From: Epiperipatus broadwayi
Lineage: Eukaryota; Onychophora; Udeonychophora; Euonychophora; Peripatidae
Reading direction: 5' to 3'
DNA: 64,000 bases
NCBI GenBank assembly: GCA_028023455.1
Contig: JAQFVV010006842.1
Span: forward strand, 238,693 to 302,692
Position 1 is the stretch's first letter; the number at the start of each line of letters is the position of its first letter. This document shows positions 11,246-23,035 of the stretch, one piece after another. The notes under the pieces are model-generated. The model made no database searches. It worked only from the letters and a program-made list of their open reading frames with translations, and had not been told where the DNA came from. The position numbers and the translations under genes were made by a program.

Positions 11246-12974
11246 TTATTTTTCTATCACTTTTAAATCTAAATTGTTCGATTTGAGAACTGCTATTGCA
11301 CCTTAATCACATTGGAAATTAAGGTTCAAAATGTTCATATTTCATTGGATAAAGTCTTTTTATCTGGAAAAATTATAATCAGTTGAATGAAAAAGCTATT
11401 CAAGACTTATCTAAGTCATATGCATCATAAATATCAAACAATTCTTCTTAAATTCTCTTTCCTCAAAGATTTTAATAATTCCAACTGAAGCCTTATTACC
11501 TTGAGCTTTTCTAATTGTTATCTCTACGTTTATAACTCAGTTCTTCGTTACTGCAAAATTTATGTCCTGTCTGAATTAATTTTGAAGGTGAATATGTGAG
11601 AAATCATACTGGACACAGATTTAAACCCACCAACCCTAGAATAGTGTGCAAAGAGAGTAACAACCATAGGTGCAAAATAAAGGAGGCATATTTCATAAAT
11701 AATGACACCCAATCAATCAATAGAAAAGACATCTGTTTTGCCATTTCTAAAAGATAGATAAACTAATTCAAACAATATTTTAAATAAAATACCAAAACAT
11801 CTAATTAACATAAATTTGAATACTCCCCCTCATCACTATCAACCGCATACAGCTATGATTATGAAGCCATAGAGCTTTGAAAGCGCTAAGCTTTAAATAA
11901 ATTTAATAATATATATAACTTCTTTAACGAGCATTATAAGCGTATATTTACTGATACTAAATCTCTCTCATTGTATTTTATTTGATCAATAATAATTTGA
12001 CTTCTTATCTCAGAGGAAATCAGTTTTGATGACTATATTAGTTAATTGTGATGAGAAAATCATTTAGCAATGGGACAAATGAATGTAGTGAGTTTTGTTA
12101 CTATTTCATTTGTACAGTAATTCCAATCATAAAAGTATTATAGAAGTGTATTAGTAAATTGTTTCTTAGAGGTAATTGTATTAAAGGTAAATAAGAGTTG
12201 GACTCTAGATAACCAAATATATTCCATATAATTCATTTTTCATTGCAGTCATTATTATAGTACTTTGGTTTTTTTTAGCTATAGTAATAATATTTAACAG
12301 TTTCATGTTCTATTAGGATTATTATTGTACTTTCAATGAAGAAAGTTTAAACACTTTTGATATTTTGTCTAATGTAAAATCCTATTCCATGACTTGCAAT
12401 TATAGAAAAGTGAAAAGAGTTACACGAATTAGTGAGACACTAACCCTTTCTATAACAGTGCCTAAAAACATGTTAGCTAAAAAAACATAAGTTGTTATGA
12501 TATGTTATCTTTTCGGACACAGTACTTCATGACTGGCTTATCAGTCCCAAGGTTAATATTATTGCCAAAAGTAAATTAAAAAATGGAGAAAATCCATAAA
12601 AATAGTTTCTTTAAAATGACTTCCTAAAGGTAAAGATCTCTGGCATTAAGACTATGGTAAAAGTTTGTAGTAGTTGCTAATAGGACACAGGAATCAACTT
12701 AAATGATAATTTTTTATGTTGCCAAGAGTTATGGAAATTATTTTGAATAGTAGTCAAAACTTAATTTTCTTAAAAAAACATTAATAGTATTAATCCATTA
12801 TCTTTAGATTTTTTTTTGGAGATAGTTCTGTTTTAATTATTTTATTAAAAAAATTAATTACAATTATTGAAAATTATTTTTAAGATATAAACTAAGCTAA
12901 GGATTGTGGTTGCTTCTCGTGAATTAAAAAAAAGCTCGACTTTCAGTAGCTTACTGAATACATATATAAAAAGA
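11246..12974. other. AT-rich stretch without recognised features
   Basis: No gene, repeat family or RNA recognised by eye. Confidence 0.45.
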
Positions 12975-12975
12975 A

Positions 12976-13300
12976 AAATGGCAAAACTCTCCCACACAGT
13001 AGCGCCACTCAGTGCAAGCCAGAGTAATCAATAGATGCAAAAAGATATGTGCATAAAATCCATATCAGTGCAGTGCTCTCAGATCCAAGGTTCCTCAGTG
13101 ATGAAAGCCACAAGCTAGAAACTAGTCTGGGGATATTGGATGAGTAGGCACTAGATAGGGATTTTATCCACAAACCTTTTTGCATCCATTGATTACTCTG
13201 GATTGCACTAAATGTCACTACTGTATGGAGAGTTTTGTCTGTTTTAATAGCTTGAGCAAGCATAAGAAATAGTGATCATGTGATGTTTAGTGGTTTAATA
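12976..13300 (+). mobile_element. Subfamily A ribozyme element, near full length, ribozyme mutated
   Basis: Shows the full family layout: an inverted left arm (GGCAAAACTCTC…CCACTCAGTGCAAGCCAGAGTAATC), the hammerhead region at 13083-13141, then the right arm in direct orientation ending GTGATCATGTGATGTTTA. The left arm is the complement of the right arm's end. Core position C3 is G (GTGATGA at 13098-13104), which should abolish cleavage. GAAA (13118-13121), GTC (13125-13127) and stem I ATCCAA/TTGGAT are kept. The small frame on the minus strand here (13009-13263) is a by-product, not a gene. Confidence 0.75.
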
Positions 13301-14345
13301 CTCGATAAAATTATTTTCAAAATTTTTTTAGTCTTAATATTTCTAAGTCGCTTAATTTTACATTTTAATGGATATGTGATATAAAATAAGTTTTTTTCTA
13401 ATAAAGTTTTATTTAATTTATAAATGCAGATTTCTTTTCCAAAGATTAGAAATAAAGTTAGAATTTATACGAGTCAAATAATTTAGTAGTAATCCAAAAT
13501 GAATAAAGCTGATATATTATATATAATAGTATCAATTGCTCTTAAAAGTGTTATTTATAACTTATGTATTCAAATTATCAGTTAATATATTAATTATTCC
13601 ACATGTATTAAATTAATGACTCAAACATACAAACTATTTTACATAGATGTTTGTTTTGACGTATCGAGGGATTACAAATGAAATTATCAATAATAGTGTG
13701 TTAGTTTACAATTAAAGGATTTTTCTTATTGATAAATACAAACAATAAAAATACTGTTTATTTTTTATTTTATTTAAAAAAATTAAATGAGCTTAAAATA
13801 GTTTTTATTAAATTTATCAAGACTGTAGGGAAAATGACACTAACATTTTGTAAAAATCTGTCAATTTAATGGATAGCGTTCATCTTACTTGTTATGATGG
13901 ATTAAAATGCAAAAACCATTTTCAATCTAGCAATGTCAAATTCACCAAGTTATTGACATAATGAATCTTTCAGATGAGTTTATCCATATTTTTATCATTA
14001 ATTATGCATAGATTTCCTTGCTTATTTGAAGAACATTTTAAATCACATGATTAGATCTTATTTAACACTTGTTGCACTATAAATAAACATTTCCTACATT
14101 TGTTAATAAATTCAAACATTGGCAATGTACCAATGAGAAGCTTTGTAGAATCAAAGAGATAAAATCAAATCTTAATTATAGCCATTAACACAAACAATGA
14201 CTAAGAAGTATACGACTTGAAATCATTTACTGAAATGCTGGAAGATATTAAACTTATTAGAATCAATTATTATAAAATGTTCATACTATTTGATTCACAT
14301 TGAATATTATAAACTTTATAAGGCTAAGTTACTTACAACGAGATT
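13301..14345. other. AT-rich stretch without recognised features
   Basis: Nothing recognised on either strand. Confidence 0.45.
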
Positions 14346-14350
14346 TAAAA

Positions 14351-14545
14351 TATAGGGATTTGAACACAGACTTTCAAGCACTCCTCAACCATCCACCCTA
14401 TCTCATACTACTGATACCCATGACCACACACATGTGGAAAAGATAAATAATTACCAATACATGTATTTCATGCTAAACCAGCACTCATCAGTTGGCCTAG
14501 ATTATCATCTCCCACACAAACAGTATAATACATACATTAAAATAT
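14351..14545 (-). mobile_element. Subfamily D ribozyme element, single unit
   Basis: Starts with the family end ATAGGGATTTGAACACAGAC and continues through CCACTGATACCCATGACC-like sequence, a minus-strand hammerhead, and CCCACACA. The same series appears at 22130, 24715, 36114, 55575 and 56455. No coding capacity. Confidence 0.7.
14440..14515 (-). ncRNA. Type I hammerhead ribozyme, subfamily D, core intact
   Basis: On the minus strand: CTGATGA (14491-14485), stem II GTGCT…AGCAT closed by a G-U pair, GAAA (14469-14466), then TACATGTA and the predicted cut between 14458 and 14457. Stem III is A-U, U-G, A-U with a CA loop. Stem I pairs CCAA with TTGG. All core positions match the consensus. Confidence 0.75.
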
Positions 14546-14639
14546 AAAAAAATAAAATATTATTTAATTATTCATACGGTTTCAGTTTATTATCCTATAA
14601 TTCTTACCTGCCTAGTTTTTTACAGTGATGAAATGATAG

Positions 14640-14730
14640 ATTCTAAAGTTCAAGGTCAATGGGTCAGATGCATCCCTGTCATTTCTGATGCTTGAACTTC
14701 ATATGAATTCCTGATTAATAAACTATTAGC
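14640..14730 (+). mobile_element. Possible decayed SINE family 2
   Basis: GATGCTTGAACTTCATATGAATTCCTGATTAATAAACTATT follows the order of the family 2 tail (CTCGAAC, TTATAAAC, AATAAAG) with several changes. Box B is barely recognisable. Confidence 0.3.
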
Positions 14731-14865
14731 CTATCTTTACTCAATTCTTATATTGTACATTACAAGTGTCAAACTTGTTCCACCCACAACTTTGACACCA
14801 TCGACTCCAGGTAAATACAGTACCCATTGTCACTAATCATTTACTAAACTAGAGATTGTCTCTGG

Positions 14866-14950
14866 TCCAGATATATGCTTTAAACCTCAGTTAAAGATTA
14901 ATATCTGGTCCAGATATAAGCTTTAAACCTCAGTTAAAGATTAATATCTG
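14866..14950. repeat. 43-bp tandem duplication
   Basis: TCTGGTCCAGATATATGCTT…AGATTAATA is repeated immediately with one difference (ATATATGC versus ATATAAGC). Recent local duplication with no evident function. Confidence 0.85.
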
Positions 14951-15639
14951 ATATTTTAAAATTAAACACAACCATATCGGTTGATTTCAATAGAATTTAA
15001 ACTTTCATCATAAATGGTGACTTCTGGAGAAGATCTATATGATATCAAAAGATAACATGAAACTAATATAATAATGATTATACATTCAAACCTCAAATGC
15101 TCCCAAACACCATATTATTTTTAGTAATTATAAGCACCACATTATGATGAAGTTGAAAGTTGTAAATTTAACATTTTTTTGCCTTTAAAAACAAAGAAGT
15201 GTTATCAAACATAAGGCCAAATACTTTCCTATTTGAATAAATGTTACATTCAGCAATTTTTCCAAGAGTTTTGTCATATACACATACTAATTACTACGAG
15301 GCATATCCAAGAATATCTAGAAACAGGAATAAAGCTTGCCATATTTAAATCTTCCAACCCTAAATGTAATTTTTCCACTTAGTAGTTGCAGAACACCATC
15401 CTTCTCCTCTTTTTTAAGTAACTTTATGTTTTTTTTTATATGAAATAAACAAAACTATGGCCGAAGCATATCAAACTCTTCATCATGATTTCAGAAATTT
15501 ATAATTGTTGGAAATATTTTAACCAAGAACTCAATTCTTGAAAAAGAAATTCCATTAATTCTTGCCAAACTGTTGATTTCAGTATTAGTATGTCCTTCAC
15601 ATTATAATGAAAATATTAAAATCAATTAGTAGCAAACAA

Positions 15640-16640
15640 TTATATATATATATATTATAACGTTTTTCATATTACTAGGCCCTTATACGCCTCAAATTTA
15701 TATTTGAGCGTGAGTTGATCAAGCTGTATCAAAAGAAAAAAGAAAGTTGTATTTCAATTCTCAACACAGCTATTTTTCCTGATCAACTTCGGCCTAGAAT
15801 TATTACCGAGTACAATCGTAAGCAGAACCAGTTTTTAATTTCTACTTGAGGGCGCCAGAGTCGTTAGACCCACTGAGACTGCGTCAAATATTGTAGCCCG
15901 TAAGGTAATAATTATACGATCTAAGTTAAATAACTAAAGGTAAAACTTAAATAGAATAGCATTAATTTTATACACGTACAATGAAAGTGAAGTTAATAAT
16001 AAAGATTTATTCTAACTCGTCAAGCATTCAATATTTATGATTAAGACAAAATTACAACGTTGGAAAAGATTGTGCATATGAATTCAATAATTTGATTCAA
16101 ATATTGGAGTATTAATTATTTAGTCTGATTTTCCGTAGTAACAGTTTGGTTCATTTCTCAGTTCGCAAATCTTCTGATCCGAGAAAAATTTATGGGATAA
16201 CATTTCCATTCAATTCACTATTCATAAAGCTTTATGTAAAAAAAATTTATGTACATTTACTTACCGGTAAGTTAACATTAAGTAGGTCATCGATCTTCCC
16301 GATGTACAATTCAGTTAGTGAGTAGTCCGCAGTAGTTGTTTTCTTTTAGTTTATTTCCGAATCTCCGATCTAATTTAGGTAGCCAGATGACGATCTAGGT
16401 GACTTTTCGAGAGAAGTGTCGGCAAACGATATCATTCTACTCACTCATGGTGGCGATTTCAGTTTGTATCTAAGTGAACACATTTTATTAAAAGAATATG
16501 AAGCACTTCCAATTGCTCAGCACTATTGGAACAATAAGATAAAAAAGACCCCTTTTCAAATCTGTCGGCTCCTTTTATACTCCTAGATTCTTTTTAGAAG
16601 CTCTGCGCACGTTCTTTTTTTTCCTTTGTTCTACTTTATA
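15640..16640 (-). mobile_element. LTR-like segment with primer-binding-site-like motif
   Basis: This stretch is richer in G+C than its surroundings. On the minus strand it holds a TATA box (TATAAAAG, complement of 16572-16579), an AATAAA near 16490, a splice-donor-like ACCGGTAAGT near 16265, and TGGCGCCC at 15857-15850. TGGCGCCC is the 5' part of the lysine-tRNA primer-binding site used by many Gypsy-type elements. No gag or pol follows on the minus strand below 15850. The ends and a target duplication were not found, so it may be a solo LTR with leader, a fragment, or the promoter/5' exon of a host gene. Confidence 0.35.
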
Positions 16641-17380
16641 AACTTCTACATTCTTCTCCTTTCTTATTACAAAGTCTGTTTTCCGCTAAGAATTTCTGCC
16701 ATTTTTAATTACTATCAGAAAGTTGTTTCTGATAGCAATCTTTCGCCTTTTGAAATTTCCTTTCACTATTTGAATCAATGATTCAATATGCACTTTTCCA
16801 ACATGGAATTTATTTTAGTTAACTTATTTCTAAAAAAAAAGAAAAATTAAACTTTCACTGTACGTTTTTTTTTTTTTCTTTAAAACATTATGCTACAAAA
16901 AAAATAAAGATCGTGTTCGCTTTCTTTTTTTTTTTTTATAATACCTAATATCAAAAAGTAATTTGTACTTTATATATAAATAAATGGTACAATATATATA
17001 CTGAAATTACAATTTCCCAATGTTGCATTACCATTGCTGTTTGATCGATTTGAAACATAATAATAATTAATCTCAACTACTTATATTATTGATTTAATTA
17101 TTTGTGATTTTACAAATGTCCCAAAAATATTCATTAAAACATCATCAATTCAATAAAAGCATTCTAAAATTTTAATCAAAGTTGACTTTTTTAGAATGGG
17201 AAATTGTGTTAATTGTTGACATCAAAACTTACAAAAAAATAATATCGACAAAATATTTATTTACTTGCTATAATTAATTAATACATTAGCAAACTATGTG
17301 TGAAAATCACGTGAGAGAAAATCAATCTTCCAGACACACACTATTGATATTAATCTGCTTTATCAGACTCACAATAGAAT
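16641..17380. other. AT-rich spacer
   Basis: Poly-T/poly-A tracts near 16865-16940. No gene recognised. Confidence 0.45.
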
Positions 17381-17384
17381 CAAG

Positions 17385-17520
17385 TCCTGAATTAAGCACA
17401 GTCCATAGGTGTTGGTTTATATAAAAGTATGCTCCAAGCATAGGTGATTCACCGATGCTTTTAAAATACTTATTGATGGGTGAGTGCAGTCAAATTAATA
17501 CCAATAACTCATGTCTGAAA
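17385..17520 (+). repeat. Dispersed repeat F, copy 1
   Basis: Shares the order AAGCACAGTC…TTGGTTTATATAA…AAGCATAGGTGATT…GGGTGAGTG with 46640-46765, at roughly three quarters identity by eye. No coding capacity and no ribozyme core. Class unknown. Confidence 0.5.
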
Positions 17521-18300
17521 GACTGTTTTCCTCTCACATGATTTACTTGTTATAAATAAAAACACATCTTTATTGTCATATAAGAATATCTTATAAAAGA
17601 CACAGTTAACACAAAACTATTTTTCATAGAGTCTTATTAAACAATATACTTAATGTGCATTTTACAAACTATAGTAATAATGATCAAATAATAATACTTG
17701 ATCACAGAACTCTACTACTTATCTACTTCACCTGCCTTCATGTATATAACACAATACAGAAATATATAGAACTTACATACATTAAAAATAATATTAATAA
17801 TAATTTATAGAAATTATAGTTATTTATAAAAATATAAACTTCAATGTTATAAAAGATTAGGAAGAACAATTTTCTCAATTTCAAGTTTGAATTCATGTTT
17901 GATTCTTTTTCTTAAAAAAGCTTTTATTAATTAAAACTAAATCTACTTTTTTTAAGTGTAAAAAAATAGGTAATTAATTTCTCTGAATTAATTTAAAATG
18001 CACATATTTTGAAGAAGATTATAAGATAGTGTATATAACACAAACCATAAATATGTATATTCAGGATAATATGAACCAAAAGAAAGAGGCACAAATACAG
18101 ATAAGCATTTTTATATGTTGACTAGTAGCATATTTTATGTGTTTAAGCAATCACAAAAGAATCAGTTTTTTTAAAAAAGTGCAAAGAATATTTTTGCATA
18201 ATTATAATTATGGAATCTAGTTAAACTCATCTACTGAAAAAGAAGTTGATTATTATTTGCATAATACACTTAAGACAAATTAACTTTGGGGATAAACCAA
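17521..18300. other. AT-rich stretch without recognised features
   Basis: Nothing recognised. Confidence 0.45.
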
Positions 18301-18304
18301 AAGT

Positions 18305-18465
18305 ATGAACACTATCATCATCATTTTTAACCAGTATCAATCCACTGCAGGATGAAGGTCTCTCCAAGTTCAATCCATAGCCTCTTTTCTCCATATCATC
18401 CCAGCACACTTTATTTCATCCATCCATCTCACGTGCGGTCTTTTTCTAGGTCTTCTACAATATAA
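18305..18465 (-). mobile_element. 5'-truncated RTE LINE copy (3' end only)
   Basis: On the minus strand it reads as the last ~50 codons of the RTE polymerase found at 25180-28480 (…RMDEIK…WDDMEK-like… ending at the CTGCAGTGGATTGATACTGG position), followed by the TGATGATGATAG tail at 18308-18318. Heavy 5' truncation is usual for LINEs. Stops and frameshifts present. Confidence 0.75.
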
Positions 18466-18897
18466 AATATAAATCCATAGTACTAAAATCAGGTTTAAAA
18501 AAAAACAAAACAACCCTATAAAGAAGAATGCAATCCTTAAAACTTACTTTACTAAAGAAAAGTTATGCTATAGTGTATCAAAAGTCTTAAGTTTTTTATA
18601 AGAACAGTTTTTAAATAATGAATTTCTCAATAATATTATCAGTAATAGTGATTAAAACTTGATCATTATGACATAAATACATTATTGCTTAAAATACATT
18701 CATTTAGTTGTTAGTAAAATATTTTTCTTTCCCAAAACATTAGACAAACAAGGCTGAGAAAGAAACACATTATTTTTTTTTTTTTACTTAAATATCAGAA
18801 ATAGCAAGTTTTATTTCGAAGATACTGATAATAATAAGATAATCAATCATTTTAATACTAATAATTGTGTCACTTCTAAACGTCATTGCCCCTAAAA

Positions 18898-18972
18898 TGG
18901 TGGTCGAGCGGTTAGCAGCCGGCCCGGGGTTCGCTTCCTGGTCAATGCTTTGACATATGAAAAATACAAAAC
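18898..18972 (+). mobile_element. tRNA-derived SINE, family 1 (internally shortened)
   Basis: TGGTGGTCGAGCGGTTAGCAG (box A) and GGGGTTCGCTTCC (box B) are both clear. They are only about 20 bp apart, so the central segment present in other copies is deleted. Ends in TGACATATGAAAAATAC. Confidence 0.75.
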
Positions 18973-19129
18973 AGTGATCTTATTATCAAAAATACCAGAG
19001 TAAAAATACTTATTAATTTCATCCACATTAAAAAAAAAAAAGATCTAGAAGATCTATACTAGCATAGAAATTAGTGATCATTTTGAAAAAAAAAAAAACA
19101 AAAACAATTTTTTTTTATTACCCTTTCAA

Positions 19130-19998
19130 TAGTAGAAGAAATTATTTTGTTTGAAAAGAAATTTGCTGAAGATTTAGAGAGGGGACTTTAGTTTATTACA
19201 CAAACTTGTTTCAATATCGTCAAGAAAACAATGCCCTCATTAATAATTATTTTAAGACAACAATTTTAAACATGAGAATCTTTTCTTCAGCGTTTCAGGA
19301 ATTTAGAAATGATAAAGCAACTCTAGCTTTTATTACAAATCCTCTTAATGCCAATGTGAAAAAATTAAAATTTTCACTATTTGATACAGATGCAGGTAAT
19401 TTTGAAGTACAATTGCTGGACTTGACAAGGAAGGATCTACATGGAGCTCCAAATTGTTCATCTTTGTATTGAAATGGAAGAACTGGAAAAAGAAAAATGT
19501 AGTCTGCTTTCATAGAACCAGTAGAGTGCTATAAAAAACCTAAAGAAGGCAGACTATGATTTTTACTACTTAAAATACTCTTCCAGGTTCATATCATGAG
19601 TTGAAAAAATTTGCATTTGGTATTTTCAGTATCTTTGGATCTACATACTTATGTGAACAATCATTTTCTAACATGAATTTTATTAAATGTAAATTGAGAA
19701 ACCAAATTACTGATGCCAACTTGGATTCATGCCTTATTAAAACCCACTAATTACCAACCTGACATACAGAAGCTTTCTAAAGAAATGCAAGCTCATTGTT
19801 CACACTGATTAAAACCAATGCTAGCAATTTTCCATGTGATTTAATCTACATTTAATAAAGATGTAATTAATATTATAATATGTTATAGTATTTCTTTAAA
19901 TTTCCTTATTTGTAAAAATATATTCATGGTTCTCGAATAATTTTTAAATTGTTTCGAGTGTCAGATTTAACTCTTCCGTCTCAAAAGTTTGCAGACCC
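19130..19998 (+). pseudogene. Decayed hAT transposase C-terminal half (GTF2IRD2-like)
   Basis: The frame at 19206-19472 (88 codons) has a hAT middle-domain look (FQEFRNDKATLAFITNPLN). Beyond its stop, 19610-19745 translates to 'FSIFGSTYLCEQSFSNMNF…', followed by IKCKLRNQITDANLDSCL. This is the C-terminal dimerisation region of this hAT group, with the conserved EQ-F-S block. The right end TTTGCAGACCCCTG (19988-20000) matches the complement of a CAGGGGTCTGCAAA-type TIR. The left end and N-terminal half are missing, and frameshifts divide the rest. Related to, but longer than, the element at 505-999. Confidence 0.65.
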
Positions 19999-20173
19999 CT
20001 GGTATATCTTATATAATCGATACATAAGACCACATACATGCGATGACATACATAGATGACTGCAGAGAGTTTGAAAGTCTGGTTTCAAACCCCTCTAATT
20101 ACACTTAGTTTAAGTACATATGCTATATTTGTATTTAAATATGAATATAATCCAGAAATTTTTTTACCTTACC

Positions 20174-20187
20174 CCCCCCCCCCCCCT
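20174..20187. repeat. Poly-C tract
   Basis: Uninterrupted run of C, prone to length errors in sequencing. Confidence 0.9.
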
Positions 20188-20312
20188 AATTCGTTTTAAT
20201 ATATCTTGGGAAGCATTTCTTACTGTAATAATATAGCCAAATATTTAACAATCAAAAATGAAGTAATCATATTGTAGAAAAGATAAAATAATCATTGTAA
20301 CAGTTGAATTCT

Positions 20313-20416
20313 GTCTTGCATTGGTGGTCGAGAAGTCAGCGCGACTGCCTTGCACTTGCAGGCAGTTGCCCGGGTTGCGTCCCGGCCGATGCTATGACAC
20401 TTAAAAAAAACAAAAA
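20313..20416 (+). mobile_element. tRNA-derived SINE, family 1, with 13-bp target duplication
   Basis: Flanked by ACAGTTGAATTCT at 20300-20312 and 20417-20429. Contains TTGGTGGTCGAGAAGTCAGC (box A region) and GGGTTGCGTCCC (degenerate box B), then GATGCTATGACACTT and an A-rich tail. The exact duplication defines the element length at about 104 bp and shows LINE-type target-primed insertion. Confidence 0.9.
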
Positions 20417-20429
20417 ACAGTTGAATTCT

Positions 20430-20922
20430 TGATGAGATTCTCCAAAATAAAAATATATATTATAGAAAAACATAATTAGAAAATGAGAACATAGGAAATA
20501 AAGAAAAATTAAAACGGATACGAATTCTGAAGGTGTTTTACCTAGCAATGAATTGAGCATGGTTACACGTAGAAATGTATCAAAGAATTTATTAAAATCA
20601 ATTTATTTTGCAGAAAATACAATTAATTTTTATTCTTCGAAAATTAGCATTGCACTCTGTACAATATGTCCTTTCTTAAAAAAAAATAAACCTCTTATTA
20701 TCTTTTCAGAAAATCGTTTAATGTATATTTATTAATAACAAAAGTTCGAATTTGTTAATAATATAATTATCTTTCCAACAATAATAAATTTTTAACTAAC
20801 TTTTTTTATTCTTTAAATTAATTACAAGAGTAAAATATGATTACTTTTGCTAAATAATAACAAGTCAATATCTTTTGTATTTTTTTTCTTCACATTATTA
20901 AAAATTCTTTTTTATCATTCAG
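20430..20922. other. AT-rich spacer, possible intron
   Basis: No element recognised. It ends in a pyrimidine-rich stretch and CAG at 20920-20922, which would be a good splice acceptor for the next feature. Confidence 0.4.
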
Positions 20923-21064
20923 TCTACTTCTCTGACACCTCTAACATGCTTGACCTAACCAACTGGGTACGGCCCACTGCACCTGAGACAACCACTAATA
21001 ATTTGACAGCCAGAAGAGACACAGAGGGAGAACCAAAACTAAAGGGAAAAAAAAAGGAATGGAT
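20923..21064 (+). CDS. Candidate host internal exon, protein not recognised
   Basis: A 142-bp island of higher G+C lies between a convincing acceptor (pyrimidine run, ATCATTCAG at 20914-20922) and a consensus donor (GGAT|GTGAGT at 21065). One frame is open across it: 2 nt of a split codon, 46 codons, then 2 nt. It would read a segment with LDLTNWVRPTAPETTT and a lysine-rich end (KGKKKEW). I do not recognise the protein and see no partner exon. Alternatives are a fragment of an unknown transposon or chance. The frame upstream of 20923 in the same ORF looks random, which fits an exon boundary there. Confidence 0.35.
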
Positions 21065-21655
21065 GTGAGTGACAACTACTCATCAAGACAGACTTCAAAT
21101 TAATCATCTAACCTTTGAATCCGCCTTTTGAAACTAAAGAAAAAACAAGCTTAACCTTCAACAGATAACCTAGTAGAAACAAACAGACTCCACAATTTTA
21201 GATGATTTTATACCCCCGACTCATTCTCATAATGAGAAAAATATGGAATAACTTTTTTTTAGTCTGTTTAGGCCAATAAAAAAAAATTAGTACAACCAAT
21301 CAGTCAAAGCCTTTAGGAAAAAAAAAGAGATAAAATAATATTTAAGTACAAACATATTCCTTCAACATATGAAATCATTTAAATAAAAACAATTATTGTT
21401 TTACTTAACAAAATCTAGAAAAATAACACATCTTTTCAAATTCTTTTGAAATTAATACACTATTACACTCATCAATGAAGTCAAATTAAAAATTATTTGA
21501 AAATTAAGTGTAAAATTATTATTAACTGAAAATATTCTGAAATTTGTTTCCCTTTTGTAATAAATAAGTGCCGGCATATAAATTTAGTATGTACAATATT
21601 TAATAATAACACAGAAAAAAAAATCTGAACAATTATTAAATACATTAACAAGTAC
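21065..21655. other. AT-rich spacer
   Basis: Nothing recognised besides A/T tracts. Confidence 0.45.
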
Positions 21656-21659
21656 GGTA

Positions 21660-22032
21660 CTTGCGTATTGGTCCAGCAATGAAATTTTAGCCTTCATTAC
21701 TTATGATTGCTAAATATTTGATAGTCCGTTTTATTTAATTAAGTATATTTAACTTTCAAGGATTTAAAGAATCATTTTTAACAGAGTCGTAAACAACAAT
21801 TCCGTTTTCTGTATTAATGTCAATTTATTTATGTGGCAAAAGATGGCTATATTTAAAACACAGGTAGATCAAAAAATACTCTAGAGATCGTCAATAACTT
21901 ATCTGTGAAAGTTAAATTTACTAACTTAATTAAATAATTAAATAAAACATACTATCAAATATTTAGCAATCATAAATAATCATAAGTAATGAAGTCTGAC
22001 ATTTCACTGCCGGACTAATATGTAGGTATCCA
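21660..22032. mobile_element. Foldback/MITE-like long inverted repeat
   Basis: About 21665-21775 is inverted at 21890-22030; both arms contain ATGATTGCTAAATATTTGAT (or its complement), GAAATTTTAG/CATTTCACTG-like outer blocks, and AACTTTCA-rich inner ends. The right arm has a small internal repeat of ATCATAA. No coding sequence. Abuts the large D palindrome that starts at 22071. Confidence 0.6.
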
Positions 22033-22212
22033 AATTCTAATTAATAAAAGAAAAAAAAAACACAAAATAAAGTAATAACTGAAGCACAGGTTTATTATAT
22101 ACCTGTGTCTATATATGTAATATAGGGTATATGAGCACAGACTTTCAGATGACCCATCATTCTCCACTCTATCTAATCACACCGATACACTCAAGCACAT
22201 ATATGCTGAAAA

Positions 22213-22281
22213 GATAAATAATCACCAATATATGTATTTCATGCTAAACCAGCAATCATCAGTTGGCCCAGATTATCATCT
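22213..22281 (-). ncRNA. Type I hammerhead ribozyme, subfamily D, left arm, core intact
   Basis: Minus strand: CTGATGA (22262-22256), stem II TTGCT…AGCAT (outermost pair U/U), GAAA (22240-22237), stem III ATA/TAT with a CA loop, predicted cut between 22229 and 22228. Stem I: CCAA (22266-22263) with TTGG (22228-22225), then a small internal loop, then ATAATC (22276-22271) with GATTAT (22223-22218). Confidence 0.8.
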
Positions 22282-22869
22282 CCCACACATATATACTATA
22301 AGTGCTCAGATATATATATATATTAAGATAGACAATCCTCATACTTTAATGGACAGGCTCCAATCTACTACACACTCCAACTCTTCAACCGTCCATCCAA
22401 TTGAAAATCTGATGATGGAATGCTCGAAGGCCACCCTGAAGCCGAGATTCTTATCACACCCATGTTGACCTAAGGTCAATCTGAACCCCACATGTACAGG
22501 ACATAATCCATTTAATACATATGCAAGGATGGGCAGACATCTCTATAATGTAATAACTGAAACACAGGCTTATTATATACCTGTGTCTATATATGTAATA
22601 TAGGGTAAATGAGCTGTCTGCCCATCCTTGCATATGTATTAAATGGATTATGTCCTGTACATGTGGGGTTCAGATTGACCTTAGGTCAACATGGGTGTGA
22701 TAAGAATCTCGGCCTCAGGGTGGCCTTCGAGCATTCCATCATCAGATTTTCAATTGGATGGACGGTTGAAGAGTTGGAGTGTGTAGTAAGATTGGAGCCT
22801 GTCCATTAAAGTATGAGGATTGTCTATCTTAATATATATCTGAGCACTTATAGTATATATGTGTGGGAG

Positions 22870-22936
22870 ATGATAATCTGGACCAACTGATGATTGCTGG
22901 TTTAGCATGAAATACGTATATTGGTGATTATTTATC
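22870..22936 (+). ncRNA. Type I hammerhead ribozyme, subfamily D, right arm, core intact
   Basis: CTGATGA at 22887-22893, stem II TTGCT…AGCAT, GAAA, stem III ATA/TAT closed by CG, predicted cut after A22920. Stem I uses CCAA (22883-22886) with TTGG (22921-22924) and ATAATC with GATTAT. Mirror copy of the ribozyme at 22213-22281; the loop of stem III differs (CG versus CA), a neutral change. Confidence 0.8.
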
Positions 22937-23035
22937 TTTTCAGCATATATGTGCTTGAGTGTATCGGTGTGATTAGATAAGAGTGGAGAGTGATGGGTCA
23001 TCTGAAAGTCTGTGCTCATATACCCTATATTACAA

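Larger units (their letters stand above)
22071..23035. mobile_element. Large head-to-head palindrome of two subfamily D ribozyme elements
   Basis: The left arm (22119-22545) and right arm (22610-23035) are near-perfect inverted copies of about 425 bp. Each carries one hammerhead, on opposite strands. A segment of about 60 bp (TAATAACTGAAGCACAGG… to …ATATAGGGTA) precedes the left arm at 22071-22128 and is repeated in the centre at 22552-22610. Outer ends read GGGTATATGAGCACAGAC and its complement. Small ORFs at 22232, 22609 and 22750 are by-products of the repeat. The whole could fold into a very long hairpin in single-stranded form. Confidence 0.85.

Noticed and set aside
22232-23019. Small frames of 66-89 codons in the palindrome
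   Set aside because: The frames at 22232-22468 and 22750-23019 are mirror copies caused by the inverted repeat; no codon pattern suggests selection.
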